Shown: positions 16,019 to 23,769 of the stretch, one piece after another
Layout: every line of letters starts with the position of its first letter
Position numbering within the stretch: position 1 is the first letter of the stretch
Assembly (NCBI GenBank): GCA_036499825.1
Contig: DASYCZ010000026.1
Span: forward strand, 868,001-932,000
Reading direction: 5' to 3'
DNA length: 64,000 nt
Origin: Paradevosia sp036499825
GTDB taxonomy: Bacteria > Pseudomonadota > Alphaproteobacteria > Rhizobiales > Devosiaceae
Notes under the pieces: generated by a model
What the model was told of the DNA's origin: nothing
The model's input: only the letters and a program-made list of their open reading frames with translations
The model's database searches: none
Translations under genes and position numbers: made by a program

Positions 16019-17145
16019 TGCCAAAATCGCAAAATACCCGCCTGGTATCCTGGATCGATTGCCCCGGCGGCGGCCAGGTCTGGGTCGACGGAACGACGCT
16101 TTTCGTCGGCCACATGGATTCGCCGGCCGGCACATCGATCTATGACGTCGCCGACCCGGCGCACCCGCAATTGCTCACCCGGCTGGAGATGCCGCGCGGC
16201 TGGCATTCGCATAAGGTGCGCGCCAAGGACAATATCATGATCGTCAACCACGAGCGGCAGAAGTCCGACGCCGTGGCTGACTTCTCGGGTGGCCTGGGCA
16301 TCTACGATATCAGCCAGCCGGCGGCGCCGAAGCTGTTGAAGAAGTGGGAAGTCAGCGGTGGCAGCGGCGTGCACCGCTTCGATTATGACGGGCGCTATGC
16401 CTTCATTTCACCGACCGCCGAAGGGTTCGTCGGCAATATCGTGGTGATCCTCGACCTGATCGATCCCGCCAACCCGGTCGAGATCGGCCGCTGGTGGATA
16501 CCGGGGCAGAATGTGGGAGCCGGTGAAGTCTATCCCTGGGCCGAGGATTGGCCGAAGCCGCGCTGTCACCATCCGCTGCGCCAGGGCGACCGTCTTTACG
16601 TCTCCTACTGGCACCACGGCTTCTTCATTCTGGATATTTCGGACAAGACCAATCCACGATTGGTCTCGGGCTACAATACGAGCCCGTCGCAGCCGCATCC
16701 GACCCACACCTGCCTCGTGATGCCGGAGTTGATGGCCGGACGGAAGATCATGGTGGTGGCCGACGAGGACATGTCCAAGCTCAGGCCATCGCCGCCATCC
16801 TTCGCCTGGGTCTACGACATCACCGACGAAGAACAGCCGATCAGCATCGGCACCATCAATGTGCCCGAGCTCATGCTCGATCCGACGCCGCGCCCGGAGA
16901 CCACCGGCTGCCATCAGCCATCGGAAGTCTTCACGCAGCCGATCCTGCCTTTTGCCTGGTTCTCGCATGGTCTCAGGATCATGAACATTTCCAACCCGTT
17001 CCGCTCGGAACAGGTGGGCTACTACCAGCCGGATGCACCGGAAGGTTTCGCGACCGCCTGCGCCAACGACGTGACGCAGGACAGCCGCGGCCTGATCTAC
17101 ATGACGGACCGCAATCGCGGCGTCCACATCATCGAGCGCGTCTGA
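16018..17145 (+). CDS. LVIVD-repeat beta-propeller protein
   Basis: 375 residues with repeated blades ending in patterns such as IYDVADPAHPQLL, IYDISQPAAPKLL, ILDLIDPANPVEI, ILDISDKTNPRLV and IMNISNPFRSEQV, the LVIVD repeat type that folds into a beta-propeller. No signal peptide is visible, so it is probably cytoplasmic. Histidine-rich stretches (GWHSHKV, RCHHPL, YWHHGFF, HPTHTC) line up between blades and could form a metal site, somewhat like selenium-binding or carotenoid-oxygenase propellers. It is the last gene of the block and overlaps the ROK gene. It could be an enzyme of the pathway; function unknown. Confidence 0.8.
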   Translation: MPKSQNTRLVSWIDCPGGGQVWVDGTTLFVGHMDSPAGTSIYDVADPAHPQLLTRLEMPRGWHSHKVRAKDNIMIVNHERQKSDAVADFSGGLGIYDISQPAAPKLLKKWEVSGGSGVHRFDYDGRYAFISPTAEGFVGNIVVILDLIDPANPVEIGRWWIPGQNVGAGEVYPWAEDWPKPRCHHPLRQGDRLYVSYWHHGFFILDISDKTNPRLVSGYNTSPSQPHPTHTCLVMPELMAGRKIMVVADEDMSKLRPSPPSFAWVYDITDEEQPISIGTINVPELMLDPTPRPETTGCHQPSEVFTQPILPFAWFSHGLRIMNISNPFRSEQVGYYQPDAPEGFATACANDVTQDSRGLIYMTDRNRGVHIIERV

Positions 17146-17166
17146 GCGAGGGCGCCCGCTATCCGC

Positions 17167-18078
17167 TTACGGGTAGACGGGCGCCGTCCGGGCGAAGAAG
17201 GCGTGCAGGATGTCGTAGACCATCAGATAGTTCTTCTGCTGGAACGAGGCGTGGGAGATGCCCGCCATCACGGTGAACTGCTTGTCCTGGTTGGGCAGGC
17301 GCTTGAAGAAGCCGAGCAGATCGTCGACGCCGGCGATGCCGTCATATTCGCCGCGCATGATCAGCGTGGGAACCTTGAGCTTTTCCGGGTCGACCAGCGG
17401 CAGCTTGCTGCACATATCGACGTAAGTGCCGTTGGGCATGGAGTCGTCCAGCGACAGGATGGCGTCCGCGAAGGCATCGACGACCTTGTCCTCCGCAGTG
17501 CCCGGATGATCGCGCGTGAAGATGGAATGCACGAACGCCAGGTCGATCGGACGGCGGTTGCTGGCCAGGAACTGCGGCAGACGCTTGCGCCGGTCGTCCA
17601 GCGTCGGGCTGCCCTCGCCGGTCCACACGAAAGCGTCGAGCGCCAGGCGCTTTACGAGTTCCGGATGACGCTGCGCAAACAGGCCCGCCTTCAACGCACC
17701 CGATGAGATGCCATAGATCATCACCGGACCGCACATGTCGCGGTCCATGATGTAGCGGGTAGCAGCCTCGATATCGTCGGCGCCATTGGAGATGTCGAAA
17801 TTGATGTCGCGCTTCTTGTCGGAGCGGCCATAGCCCTCGTTGTCGAGACACCAGGTATCGAAGCCAAGATTGACGAACCAATCCATCACCGAGGAGTGCG
17901 GACGCCCCGGAACGGTCAGATCGAAAGTCGGTTGACTGGCCATTGACGAGCCATGGATGAAGAGCACGGTGCCCTTGCGCTCGACTCCCTTAGCCACTGC
18001 CTTGTTCCACAGAAAGAGCTTCACATCGCCCTTGTTGACCCAATGTTCGGTGCCGCCGGTGGGATGAAAGCTGCTCAT
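17167..18078 (-). CDS. Alpha/beta hydrolase
   Basis: 303-residue cytoplasmic alpha/beta hydrolase. The oxyanion region FIHGSSMAS, the nucleophile elbow GISSG with S125, the acid in MRGEYDG and the histidine in GISHASF form a complete catalytic triad. The gene is 39 nt downstream of the FAH-family gene on the same strand and convergent with the LVIVD gene. The operon context suggests it hydrolyses an ester or C-C bond in the sugar-acid or diketone pathway encoded nearby; substrate not predictable. Confidence 0.88.
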   Translation of the reverse strand: MSSFHPTGGTEHWVNKGDVKLFLWNKAVAKGVERKGTVLFIHGSSMASQPTFDLTVPGRPHSSVMDWFVNLGFDTWCLDNEGYGRSDKKRDINFDISNGADDIEAATRYIMDRDMCGPVMIYGISSGALKAGLFAQRHPELVKRLALDAFVWTGEGSPTLDDRRKRLPQFLASNRRPIDLAFVHSIFTRDHPGTAEDKVVDAFADAILSLDDSMPNGTYVDMCSKLPLVDPEKLKVPTLIMRGEYDGIAGVDDLLGFFKRLPNQDKQFTVMAGISHASFQQKNYLMVYDILHAFFARTAPVYP

Positions 18079-18117
18079 CTGCTGGTCTCTTGTTGAATTG
18101 GCTGATGCGAGCCGGTC

Positions 18118-18975
18118 TTACACGAAGCTATTGGAAAGCGTGCCGAGACCGGTGATGGAAATCGACATCCTGTCGCCGGAGCGCAGGAATTTCGGCGGGT
18201 TGAAACCGAGACCGACGCCCGCCGGCGTCCCCGTGGCGATGATGTCGCCGGGGAGCAGCGTCATGCCCTGCGACAGGGTCGCAATGATCGAGGGTATGTC
18301 GAAGATCAGGTCCTGCGTATTGGCCGACTGGCGCAGTTCGCCGTTGACCCACGATTTGACTTCGAGGTTTTCCGGCTCGATTTCGTCGGAGGTCGCAATC
18401 CACGGCCCCATCGGACAGAAACCGTCGAGCGATTTGCCCATGAACCACTGCTTGTGCTGCTTCTGCAGATCGCGGGCCGTCACGTCATTGATGATGACAT
18501 AGCCGAAGACGTGGCTGTAGGCATCCTCGCGCTTGATGCCGCGTCCGGCCTTGCCGATGATGACGCCGACTTCCGCCTCGTAATCGACCGACTGCGTGAC
18601 GTCGGCGTAAAGATCCACCGAGGCATCAGGCCCCACAATAGTCGTCCGCGGCTTGGTGAAGATGGCCGCATAGGGATCGATCTCGGCACCAGCCACAGCG
18701 CCGGCCTCAAAACCACTCTTGGAGAACTCGATGGCGTGTTCGCGGTAGTTCTTGCCGACGCAGAAGATGTTGCGCCCGGTTTCCCCGAACGGGGCAAGAA
18801 ACTCAACCTCGGAAAGCGGCACTACGGTACCGGCGCCTGCCTCGAAATTGGGATAAGCCTCGATCACGGCCAGCATGTCGGTGAAGGTTGCCGGGAGGAG
18901 CCGGACCGATGCCCCGTCCTGTTCCACTACGGCGATGGCGGACTTACCCTGGAACGCCACACGTGCGAATTTCAT
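18118..18975 (-). CDS. Fumarylacetoacetate hydrolase (FAH) family protein
   Basis: 285 residues. The C-terminal FAH domain (about 70-280) shows CVGKNYREHA, the metal ligands in DYEAEVGVIIG, NDVTARDLQ and the GKSLDGFCPMGP motif, then GDIIATGTPAGVG. Family members cleave C-C bonds of diketo acids such as 2,4-diketo-3-deoxy sugar acids, fumarylpyruvate or 2-hydroxyhepta-diene-dioate. With an enolase-superfamily dehydratase and an SDR in the same locus, a 2,4-diketo-3-deoxy-aldonate hydrolase is the favoured role (inference from the L-fuconate/L-rhamnonate diketo pathways). Operator sites lie right before the start codon. Confidence 0.9.
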   Translation of the reverse strand: MKFARVAFQGKSAIAVVEQDGASVRLLPATFTDMLAVIEAYPNFEAGAGTVVPLSEVEFLAPFGETGRNIFCVGKNYREHAIEFSKSGFEAGAVAGAEIDPYAAIFTKPRTTIVGPDASVDLYADVTQSVDYEAEVGVIIGKAGRGIKREDAYSHVFGYVIINDVTARDLQKQHKQWFMGKSLDGFCPMGPWIATSDEIEPENLEVKSWVNGELRQSANTQDLIFDIPSIIATLSQGMTLLPGDIIATGTPAGVGLGFNPPKFLRSGDRMSISITGLGTLSNSFV

Positions 18976-18985
18976 GCTGCACCAA

Positions 18986-19138
18986 TTGGTTGATCAATTT
19001 TCAACTTTTATAAGTTGGCGGGCCAAATTGGTCAACCTTAGGGGCCGCATATCTCCAATTTTTTATAACATGCGATTCCCCTTATCGAGAGGTGTTGTTT
19101 TTGCCGGACACTGTCGTATTATCAAATTGGTCAACCAA
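18986..19138. promoter_or_regulatory. GntR/FCD operator sites in the FAH-GntR divergent promoter
   Basis: Three sites: TTGGTTGATCAA at 18986-18997 (10 nt before the FAH start), TTGGTCAACCTT at 19028-19039, and the perfect TTGGTCAACCAA at 19127-19138 (10 nt before the GntR start). The arms TTGGT/ACCAA with a 2-nt centre are the known type for FCD-family GntR repressors. Their placement at both edges of the divergent promoters supports repression of both genes by the GntR product. Confidence 0.8.
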
Positions 19139-19148
19139 ATGAATCGAC

Positions 19149-19814
19149 ATGACATCCAAAACCGCCGTCGATCAACATCTTGAGAAATTGCTGGCTTCTG
19201 GGCGCTACGGTCCGGGGGCCAAGCTGCCAACCGAGCGCGATCTTGCCCTCGAACTGGGCGAAGGGCGCAGTGCCATTCGCAACAGTCTCGCGCGCCTCGA
19301 GATGCAGGGCCGTGTCGTCCGCATGCTGGGCAGCGGCACCTATGTGTCGCCGGACCGCAAGGCGGAAGCCAAAAAGGAAGTCGCGCTGGTGAGCGACGCC
19401 TCGCCCCTCGAGATCATGGAGGCGCGGCTATTGATCGAGCCGAGGCTGGCCGGATTGGTGGCGGTCAATGCCAACGCCGCCGACTTCGAGCGTATTGAAA
19501 GCTGCATGCGGCAGGCGGAAGCCGCAACGTCCTTCGAGGAATTCGAACACGGCGACGGTGCCTTCCACCAGGCCATCGCCGATGCCACCCATAACGGCTT
19601 GATGATTGCGGTCTATGCCACCATCAGCGCCGCCCGCGATCACGCCGACTGGGGCGAACTCAAGCGCCGCAGCGCCAGTTCCGCACGCCGTGCCGCCTAC
19701 GAGACCGATCACCGGGAAATCGCCAAGGCGCTGAAGAAACGTGATCAAACCGCGGCCGAGGCCGCGCTCCTCTCGCACCTGCAACGGGTCCGCCAGAACC
19801 TGCTGTTTCTCTGA
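19149..19814 (+). CDS. GntR-family (FCD/FadR-type) transcriptional regulator
   Basis: 221 residues: winged helix-turn-helix at about 5-70 (GAKLPTERDLALELGEGRSA, then RLEMQGRVVRMLGSGTYV) and an FCD ligand-binding domain at about 85-215 with the metal-site positions in EHGDGAFHQAIADATHN and YETDHREIAKAL. It is divergent from the FAH/hydrolase operon with operator-like sites between. FCD regulators usually sense organic or sugar acids, in line with the neighbouring pathway. No good Shine-Dalgarno is visible; the start is fixed by the HTH position. Confidence 0.9.
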   Translation: MTSKTAVDQHLEKLLASGRYGPGAKLPTERDLALELGEGRSAIRNSLARLEMQGRVVRMLGSGTYVSPDRKAEAKKEVALVSDASPLEIMEARLLIEPRLAGLVAVNANAADFERIESCMRQAEAATSFEEFEHGDGAFHQAIADATHNGLMIAVYATISAARDHADWGELKRRSASSARRAAYETDHREIAKALKKRDQTAAEAALLSHLQRVRQNLLFL

Positions 19815-19818
19815 GCAG

Positions 19819-20934
19819 TCAGTGCTGGCTGAGACGCCTGACGACTGTCTCATTCACCTCGACGCCCAGCCCCGGACCTTGCGGCACCAGGACTTGACCG
19901 CCCTGCAATGTTCGCCGGTCGCCGGGTGGTTCGCGGACGACGTCGTCGCGGAAGGGATTGGGGAAGATCATGCATTCAAAGGTGTCGAAGTTATTGGCGG
20001 CGGCCGCCAGATGCAGGCTTGCGGCGGCGCAGACAGCTCCCGAAAAGCCGACATGCGGGGCGTATTTGACGTGAAAGGCCCGCGCGAGCGTGGTGATTTT
20101 GCGCGTCTCACTGATGCCGCCGGAACGCGTGACGTTGGGCTGCACGAGCCCGACGGAGCGCGATGAAATGAGCGAGGCGACACCCATGGCCGTATGCTCG
20201 CTCTCACCAGCGGCGAGCCGGATCGGCGACTTGGACGCTAGGATGCGGTAGCCCTCAATGTCTTCGGGCACGATGGGCTCTTCAAGAAAATCGTAGTTGA
20301 GCTCGGCAAGGCCGCGGGCCAGTTTCAGGGCATCATCGATATCGAATGCCCAGTTGGTATCGGCCATCAACCTTATATCGGGGCCCACCGTTTGGCGGAT
20401 CAGCCGCGCCCGCGCCAGGGCCTTGTCTACCGGCGCACCGAGCTTCACCTTGATCTGCCGAAAGCCCCAGTCGAGAACCTGGCTGGTCTGCCGCAGGGCG
20501 ACGTCTTCATGATCCCAGCCGATCGAGGAGGCGTAGGTATCAAGCTGTTCGTGGCCCGTGCTGCCAAGCAGGCGATGTATGGGCTGGTTCAGCGCCCTGC
20601 CCCAGGCGTCCCAAAGCGCGATATCGACCGCGGCGATGGCTTCCAGCAGCATGCCGCCGGACTTGCCTGACAGAAGGCGATAGAGGCGATGCCAGATGGC
20701 CTCGATAGACGATAGCTCTTCGCCGATGATGGCCGGCGCCAGCAGCTCTTCGACTATTCGGGCATAGGCGCCGGGTGCGCGGCGACCGAGCCCCTCGCCC
20801 CAGCCGACAAGCCCGTCTTCGGTTTCCACCTTGACCATAAGAATGGAGATTTCGGTCCACATGGCCTGGCTGGTGCCCTGCGGCTCGTCCATCTTCAGGG
20901 TCAGCGGAAACGGCGTAACGCGCGCTATCTTCAT
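19819..20934 (-). CDS. Mandelate racemase/muconate lactonizing enzyme family protein (sugar-acid dehydratase-like)
   Basis: 371-residue enolase-superfamily enzyme, starting at the ATG in ATGA overlap with the upstream oxidoreductase (MKIARVTPFPL). It has the KxK base motif (K162, K164), metal ligands D192 (ADTN), E218 (LEEP) and E244 (AGESE), and H294 (APHVG). The Asp that normally pairs with the catalytic His in QPDxxRxGG is N267 here (QPNVTRSGG). Family members of this kind dehydrate aldonic acids (fuconate, rhamnonate, galactonate). Last gene of an eight-gene minus-strand operon with CUT1 uptake genes. The D to N change makes a classical dehydratase assignment uncertain. Confidence 0.85.
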   Translation of the reverse strand: MKIARVTPFPLTLKMDEPQGTSQAMWTEISILMVKVETEDGLVGWGEGLGRRAPGAYARIVEELLAPAIIGEELSSIEAIWHRLYRLLSGKSGGMLLEAIAAVDIALWDAWGRALNQPIHRLLGSTGHEQLDTYASSIGWDHEDVALRQTSQVLDWGFRQIKVKLGAPVDKALARARLIRQTVGPDIRLMADTNWAFDIDDALKLARGLAELNYDFLEEPIVPEDIEGYRILASKSPIRLAAGESEHTAMGVASLISSRSVGLVQPNVTRSGGISETRKITTLARAFHVKYAPHVGFSGAVCAAASLHLAAAANNFDTFECMIFPNPFRDDVVREPPGDRRTLQGGQVLVPQGPGLGVEVNETVVRRLSQH

Positions 20935-21989
20935 GATGTGGGTTCCGTGCGGCGCCCGGGAGCGAGGGGGCCCAGGCGCTGGTAGATCTGCTCCACCAGT
21001 GCGAGTGTTTCGAGATTGTCCGTCGGGGCCGTATCGAATGTCGTGCCGGATTCGAGGCACGCGATGAAATGCCCGGCCGCATGGTCGAAACCGGCCTGGA
21101 TGGAATCGAGTCGGTTAAAGCTCACAGTCTCGGGCGAAGGCCCAAGGAGTTCCACGGTGTAGTCGCGCAGCCGGATAGTGGCGCGCGTGCCGATAATGAG
21201 CATCTCCTCGGCAGGCGTTTCGGGCATGCCGATGGCGCTGCGATTGCCGGCGAGAAAAACCGGGGCACCGCCTGCGGTTTCGAAGACGAGGCTGGCCATG
21301 TCCTCGCCCGTCACCCATTCGGAGATGCGCCCCGCCGCCGCATAGGCGAGCGTGAGTGGCCCAAGCAGGCTGCGCAGGGTGTCGATATGATGGATCATCG
21401 CCTCGGCAACGAGCATGCGCTGCTCGGTACGGAAGAACGGCTGACGCCTGATTTCCGGCGGCGATGTCACATCGTCCGAAGACAGGAAGCCCGAGGCGAT
21501 AGCGAGATCGTGGACCTGGCGTATCTCCCCGAGGCGGCCATCGGCGATCCATTTGCCGATCTGCCGATAATGCGGGCGAAAACGGCTGTTCTCATTGACC
21601 ATCAGCCGGACGCTGCCTTCGGCTTCCCGCACCAGTTCGAGAGAGCTGTGCAGCTCGTTCGTCAGCGGCTTCTGGCACAAGACCGGCAGGTGGGCGGCAA
21701 TGGCGGCATGGACCATCTCGGCATGGGTCTCACGCGGCGACAGGATGTCGAGTGCGTCGAGCTGCTCGGCGGCAAGCATTTGGGCCGTGCTTTCATAACA
21801 CACATCGACGCCGAAGGCGGCCGCCTGCTGCGCGGCGCGCGCCCTGGACGGATCGGCAATGGCGACAACTTCGGCTCGGGCACAGTTGCGCCAGGCTTGC
21901 AAATGAAAGGTGCTGATATTGCCGGCACCCACGATGCCGATCTTCCACTTCCGGCCATCGGCGGGATGCTGCGGACTGAAAGCGGGCAA
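20931..21989 (-). CDS. Gfo/Idh/MocA-family oxidoreductase (TTG start)
   Basis: 352 residues, NAD(P)-dependent sugar or cyclitol dehydrogenase fold. The Rossmann start is KIGIVGAGNISTFHLQAW, followed by the conserved CQKPLTNEL (the EKP-type motif with Q) and a C-terminal alpha/beta domain. No ATG lies near the N-terminus; TTG at 21989 is preceded by GGGAG and follows the permease stop by 11 nt, so it is chosen. The catalytic Lys-His region (AEAMIHHIDTLRSLLG) is present. Likely oxidises the imported sugar at the pathway entry (inference). Confidence 0.85.
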   Translation of the reverse strand: MPAFSPQHPADGRKWKIGIVGAGNISTFHLQAWRNCARAEVVAIADPSRARAAQQAAAFGVDVCYESTAQMLAAEQLDALDILSPRETHAEMVHAAIAAHLPVLCQKPLTNELHSSLELVREAEGSVRLMVNENSRFRPHYRQIGKWIADGRLGEIRQVHDLAIASGFLSSDDVTSPPEIRRQPFFRTEQRMLVAEAMIHHIDTLRSLLGPLTLAYAAAGRISEWVTGEDMASLVFETAGGAPVFLAGNRSAIGMPETPAEEMLIIGTRATIRLRDYTVELLGPSPETVSFNRLDSIQAGFDHAAGHFIACLESGTTFDTAPTDNLETLALVEQIYQRLGPLAPGRRTEPTS

Positions 21990-22000
21990 GCGGCGCTCCC

Positions 22001-22834
22001 TCAGCTCTTGACGCCGCCGGAGGTGAGGCCGGCCACGATGTAACGCTGCGCTGCGATGACGAGAACCACGATGGGCACGAGCTGGATGGTGGCAGCGGCA
22101 AACAGAATGCCCCAATCGACGCCCTGCACCGTACCCAGTATCTCGCTGATCACCAGCGGTGTGGTCTTGGCGTTGCGGCTGGTGAAGATCAGCGCGAACA
22201 CATACTCGTTCCAGGAATAGACCAGCACGAAGACGCCGGATGCAATGATACCCGGAATGGCAAGCGGCAGGACGATCTGCGAAACGATCCGGAAGGTATT
22301 GGCTCCATCCATCATCGCGGCTTCCTCGATCTCACGGGGAACTGCGTCGATGAACGTCTTGGTGATCCAGGTCGACAGGCTGACGAAGAACGAGCTGTAG
22401 AGCAGGATGAGGATCAGCGGCGTATCGTTGAGCCGCAACATGTTGACGACCGGGAACAGCGGCAGGGTGACGATGATCGGCGGTATCATGCGGACGAACA
22501 GCATGAAGAAGGCCGTGGAAGTGAGGAACCGCGAACGGTAGCGTGAATACACATAGGCTGCCGAGGCGGAAACCGCGATGGTAAACAGCGTTGCGCCCAG
22601 CGTGACGATGAGACTGGTGGTGAGATTGCTGAAAAAGCTCGGCCACTCCTCTGCCAGTGCCTCATAGTTGGTGAGGGTTGGCACGAAGATCAGGCTCGGC
22701 GGCACCGAGAAGATTTCGCGCGGATCCTTGAACGAGGAGAGGACGACCAGCAGCACGGGGAATGCCGACCACACGACCGCGATGGCGATGAGGACCAGCC
22801 GGATGGCTTTTTCGAAGATGCTGATGTTAGGCAT
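22001..22834 (-). CDS. CUT1-type sugar ABC transporter permease (MalG/UgpE-like)
   Basis: 277-residue inner-membrane permease starting at MPNISIFEKAIRL, overlapping the upstream permease gene by 8 nt. It shows six membrane segments and the MalG-type coupling loop EEAAMMDGANTFRIVSQIVLPLAIPG, and ends in QRYIVAGLTSGGVKS, the classic C-terminal motif of this family (QRYFVxGLTxGAVK). A longer in-frame start at 22879 lies inside the partner gene and is rejected. It forms the translocation pore with the MalF-like partner. Confidence 0.94.
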   Translation of the reverse strand: MPNISIFEKAIRLVLIAIAVVWSAFPVLLVVLSSFKDPREIFSVPPSLIFVPTLTNYEALAEEWPSFFSNLTTSLIVTLGATLFTIAVSASAAYVYSRYRSRFLTSTAFFMLFVRMIPPIIVTLPLFPVVNMLRLNDTPLILILLYSSFFVSLSTWITKTFIDAVPREIEEAAMMDGANTFRIVSQIVLPLAIPGIIASGVFVLVYSWNEYVFALIFTSRNAKTTPLVISEILGTVQGVDWGILFAAATIQLVPIVVLVIAAQRYIVAGLTSGGVKS

Positions 22835-23696
22835 TGCGGAAGAGCTGCCTGTACAGCTGATAGAGGTAGTAGCTGGCAAGAACCATCGACAGCGCGATCA
22901 TGATCCAGCCCGATGCCGAGGCGAGGCCGAAATCCTGATAGCGGAAACCATTGCGATAGAGGTAGGTGGCCAACACTTCGGTCAGGTTGGCGGGGCCACC
23001 CTGGGTGAACAGCCAGACCTCCGAGAACAACCGCATGGCGAAGATGTAGCGGAACATCACGGCCACGAGCACGGCCGGCGTGATCGTCGGCAGCGTGACG
23101 TACCAGAATGTCTGCCAGCGGTTGCCACCGTCGATGCGGGACGCCTCCATGAGATCCCTGGAAACGGTGGTAACGGCCGAATAGAGAATGAGGAAGGTGA
23201 AGGGCAGCGTCAGCCAGATCGACAGCAGGGCGATGACGAAAAGCGCTTGCCAGCGGTCGGTGGCCCAATCGATCTGGAACCCCAGCATCTGCTGCAGCCC
23301 CCAGTTGATCATGCCGACATCGGGCTCGAGCATGAAGCGCCACATCACCACGGCAGTGACCTCGGTGATGGCATAGGGCACCAGAAGCAGCGACACCACC
23401 ACGCGCTTGGCCGGAACCCAGCCGGCCATGAGGACGGCGAGGCCGAGCCCAAGCGCCAGTTCGGCCGCTACCACGACATTGACGAGGATGAAGGTATTGA
23501 TGGCCGCCTGCCAGAAGATCGGATCGCTCAGCACGCGCTGGTAGTTGGCGAGCCCGACGAACGACGTTTCCGTGCCATACGAATAGTTCGTGAGGCTGAG
23601 ATAGAATACGTAGAGCGCGGGCGCGAACAGGAAGCACACCAGCAGCAATTGCACCGGCGTGATCATCAGGTAATGCGCGAAATTGAGCCGCTTCAT
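22827..23696 (-). CDS. CUT1-type sugar ABC transporter permease (MalF/UgpA-like)
   Basis: 289-residue permease with six hydrophobic segments, the first at PVQLLLVCFLFAPALYVFYLSL, and the coupling loop MEASRIDGGNRWQTFWYVTLPTITP. It lies 73 nt after the binding-protein gene, separated by a perfect stem-loop. Together with the MalG-like subunit it would import an oligosaccharide, glycerol-phosphate-like or polyol substrate. No ATPase gene of the MalK/UgpC type is present in the operon. Confidence 0.94.
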   Translation of the reverse strand: MKRLNFAHYLMITPVQLLLVCFLFAPALYVFYLSLTNYSYGTETSFVGLANYQRVLSDPIFWQAAINTFILVNVVVAAELALGLGLAVLMAGWVPAKRVVVSLLLVPYAITEVTAVVMWRFMLEPDVGMINWGLQQMLGFQIDWATDRWQALFVIALLSIWLTLPFTFLILYSAVTTVSRDLMEASRIDGGNRWQTFWYVTLPTITPAVLVAVMFRYIFAMRLFSEVWLFTQGGPANLTEVLATYLYRNGFRYQDFGLASASGWIMIALSMVLASYYLYQLYRQLFRNA

Positions 23697-23732
23697 ATAG
23701 TCGTCCAGCCGATCCTGTGCAGGCGTTTCAAG

Positions 23733-23758
23733 GCTTCGGCCGGAGAGCCGGCCGAAGC
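23733..23758 (-). terminator. Intercistronic stem-loop between binding protein and permease genes
   Basis: GCTTCGGCCGG pairs perfectly with CCGGCCGAAGC around AGAG (11-bp stem, 4-nt loop). It lies between the binding-protein stop (23770) and the permease start (23696). No T-run follows, so a 3'-stabilising or attenuating hairpin that keeps binding protein in excess over permease is more likely than a full terminator. Confidence 0.75.
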
Positions 23759-23769
23759 TGTTCGGGCAA

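Noticed and set aside
22835..22879. Longer N-terminus for the MalG-like permease
   Set aside because: It lies inside the partner gene, and the segment is not hydrophobic or conserved; the ATG at 22834 gives a standard start.
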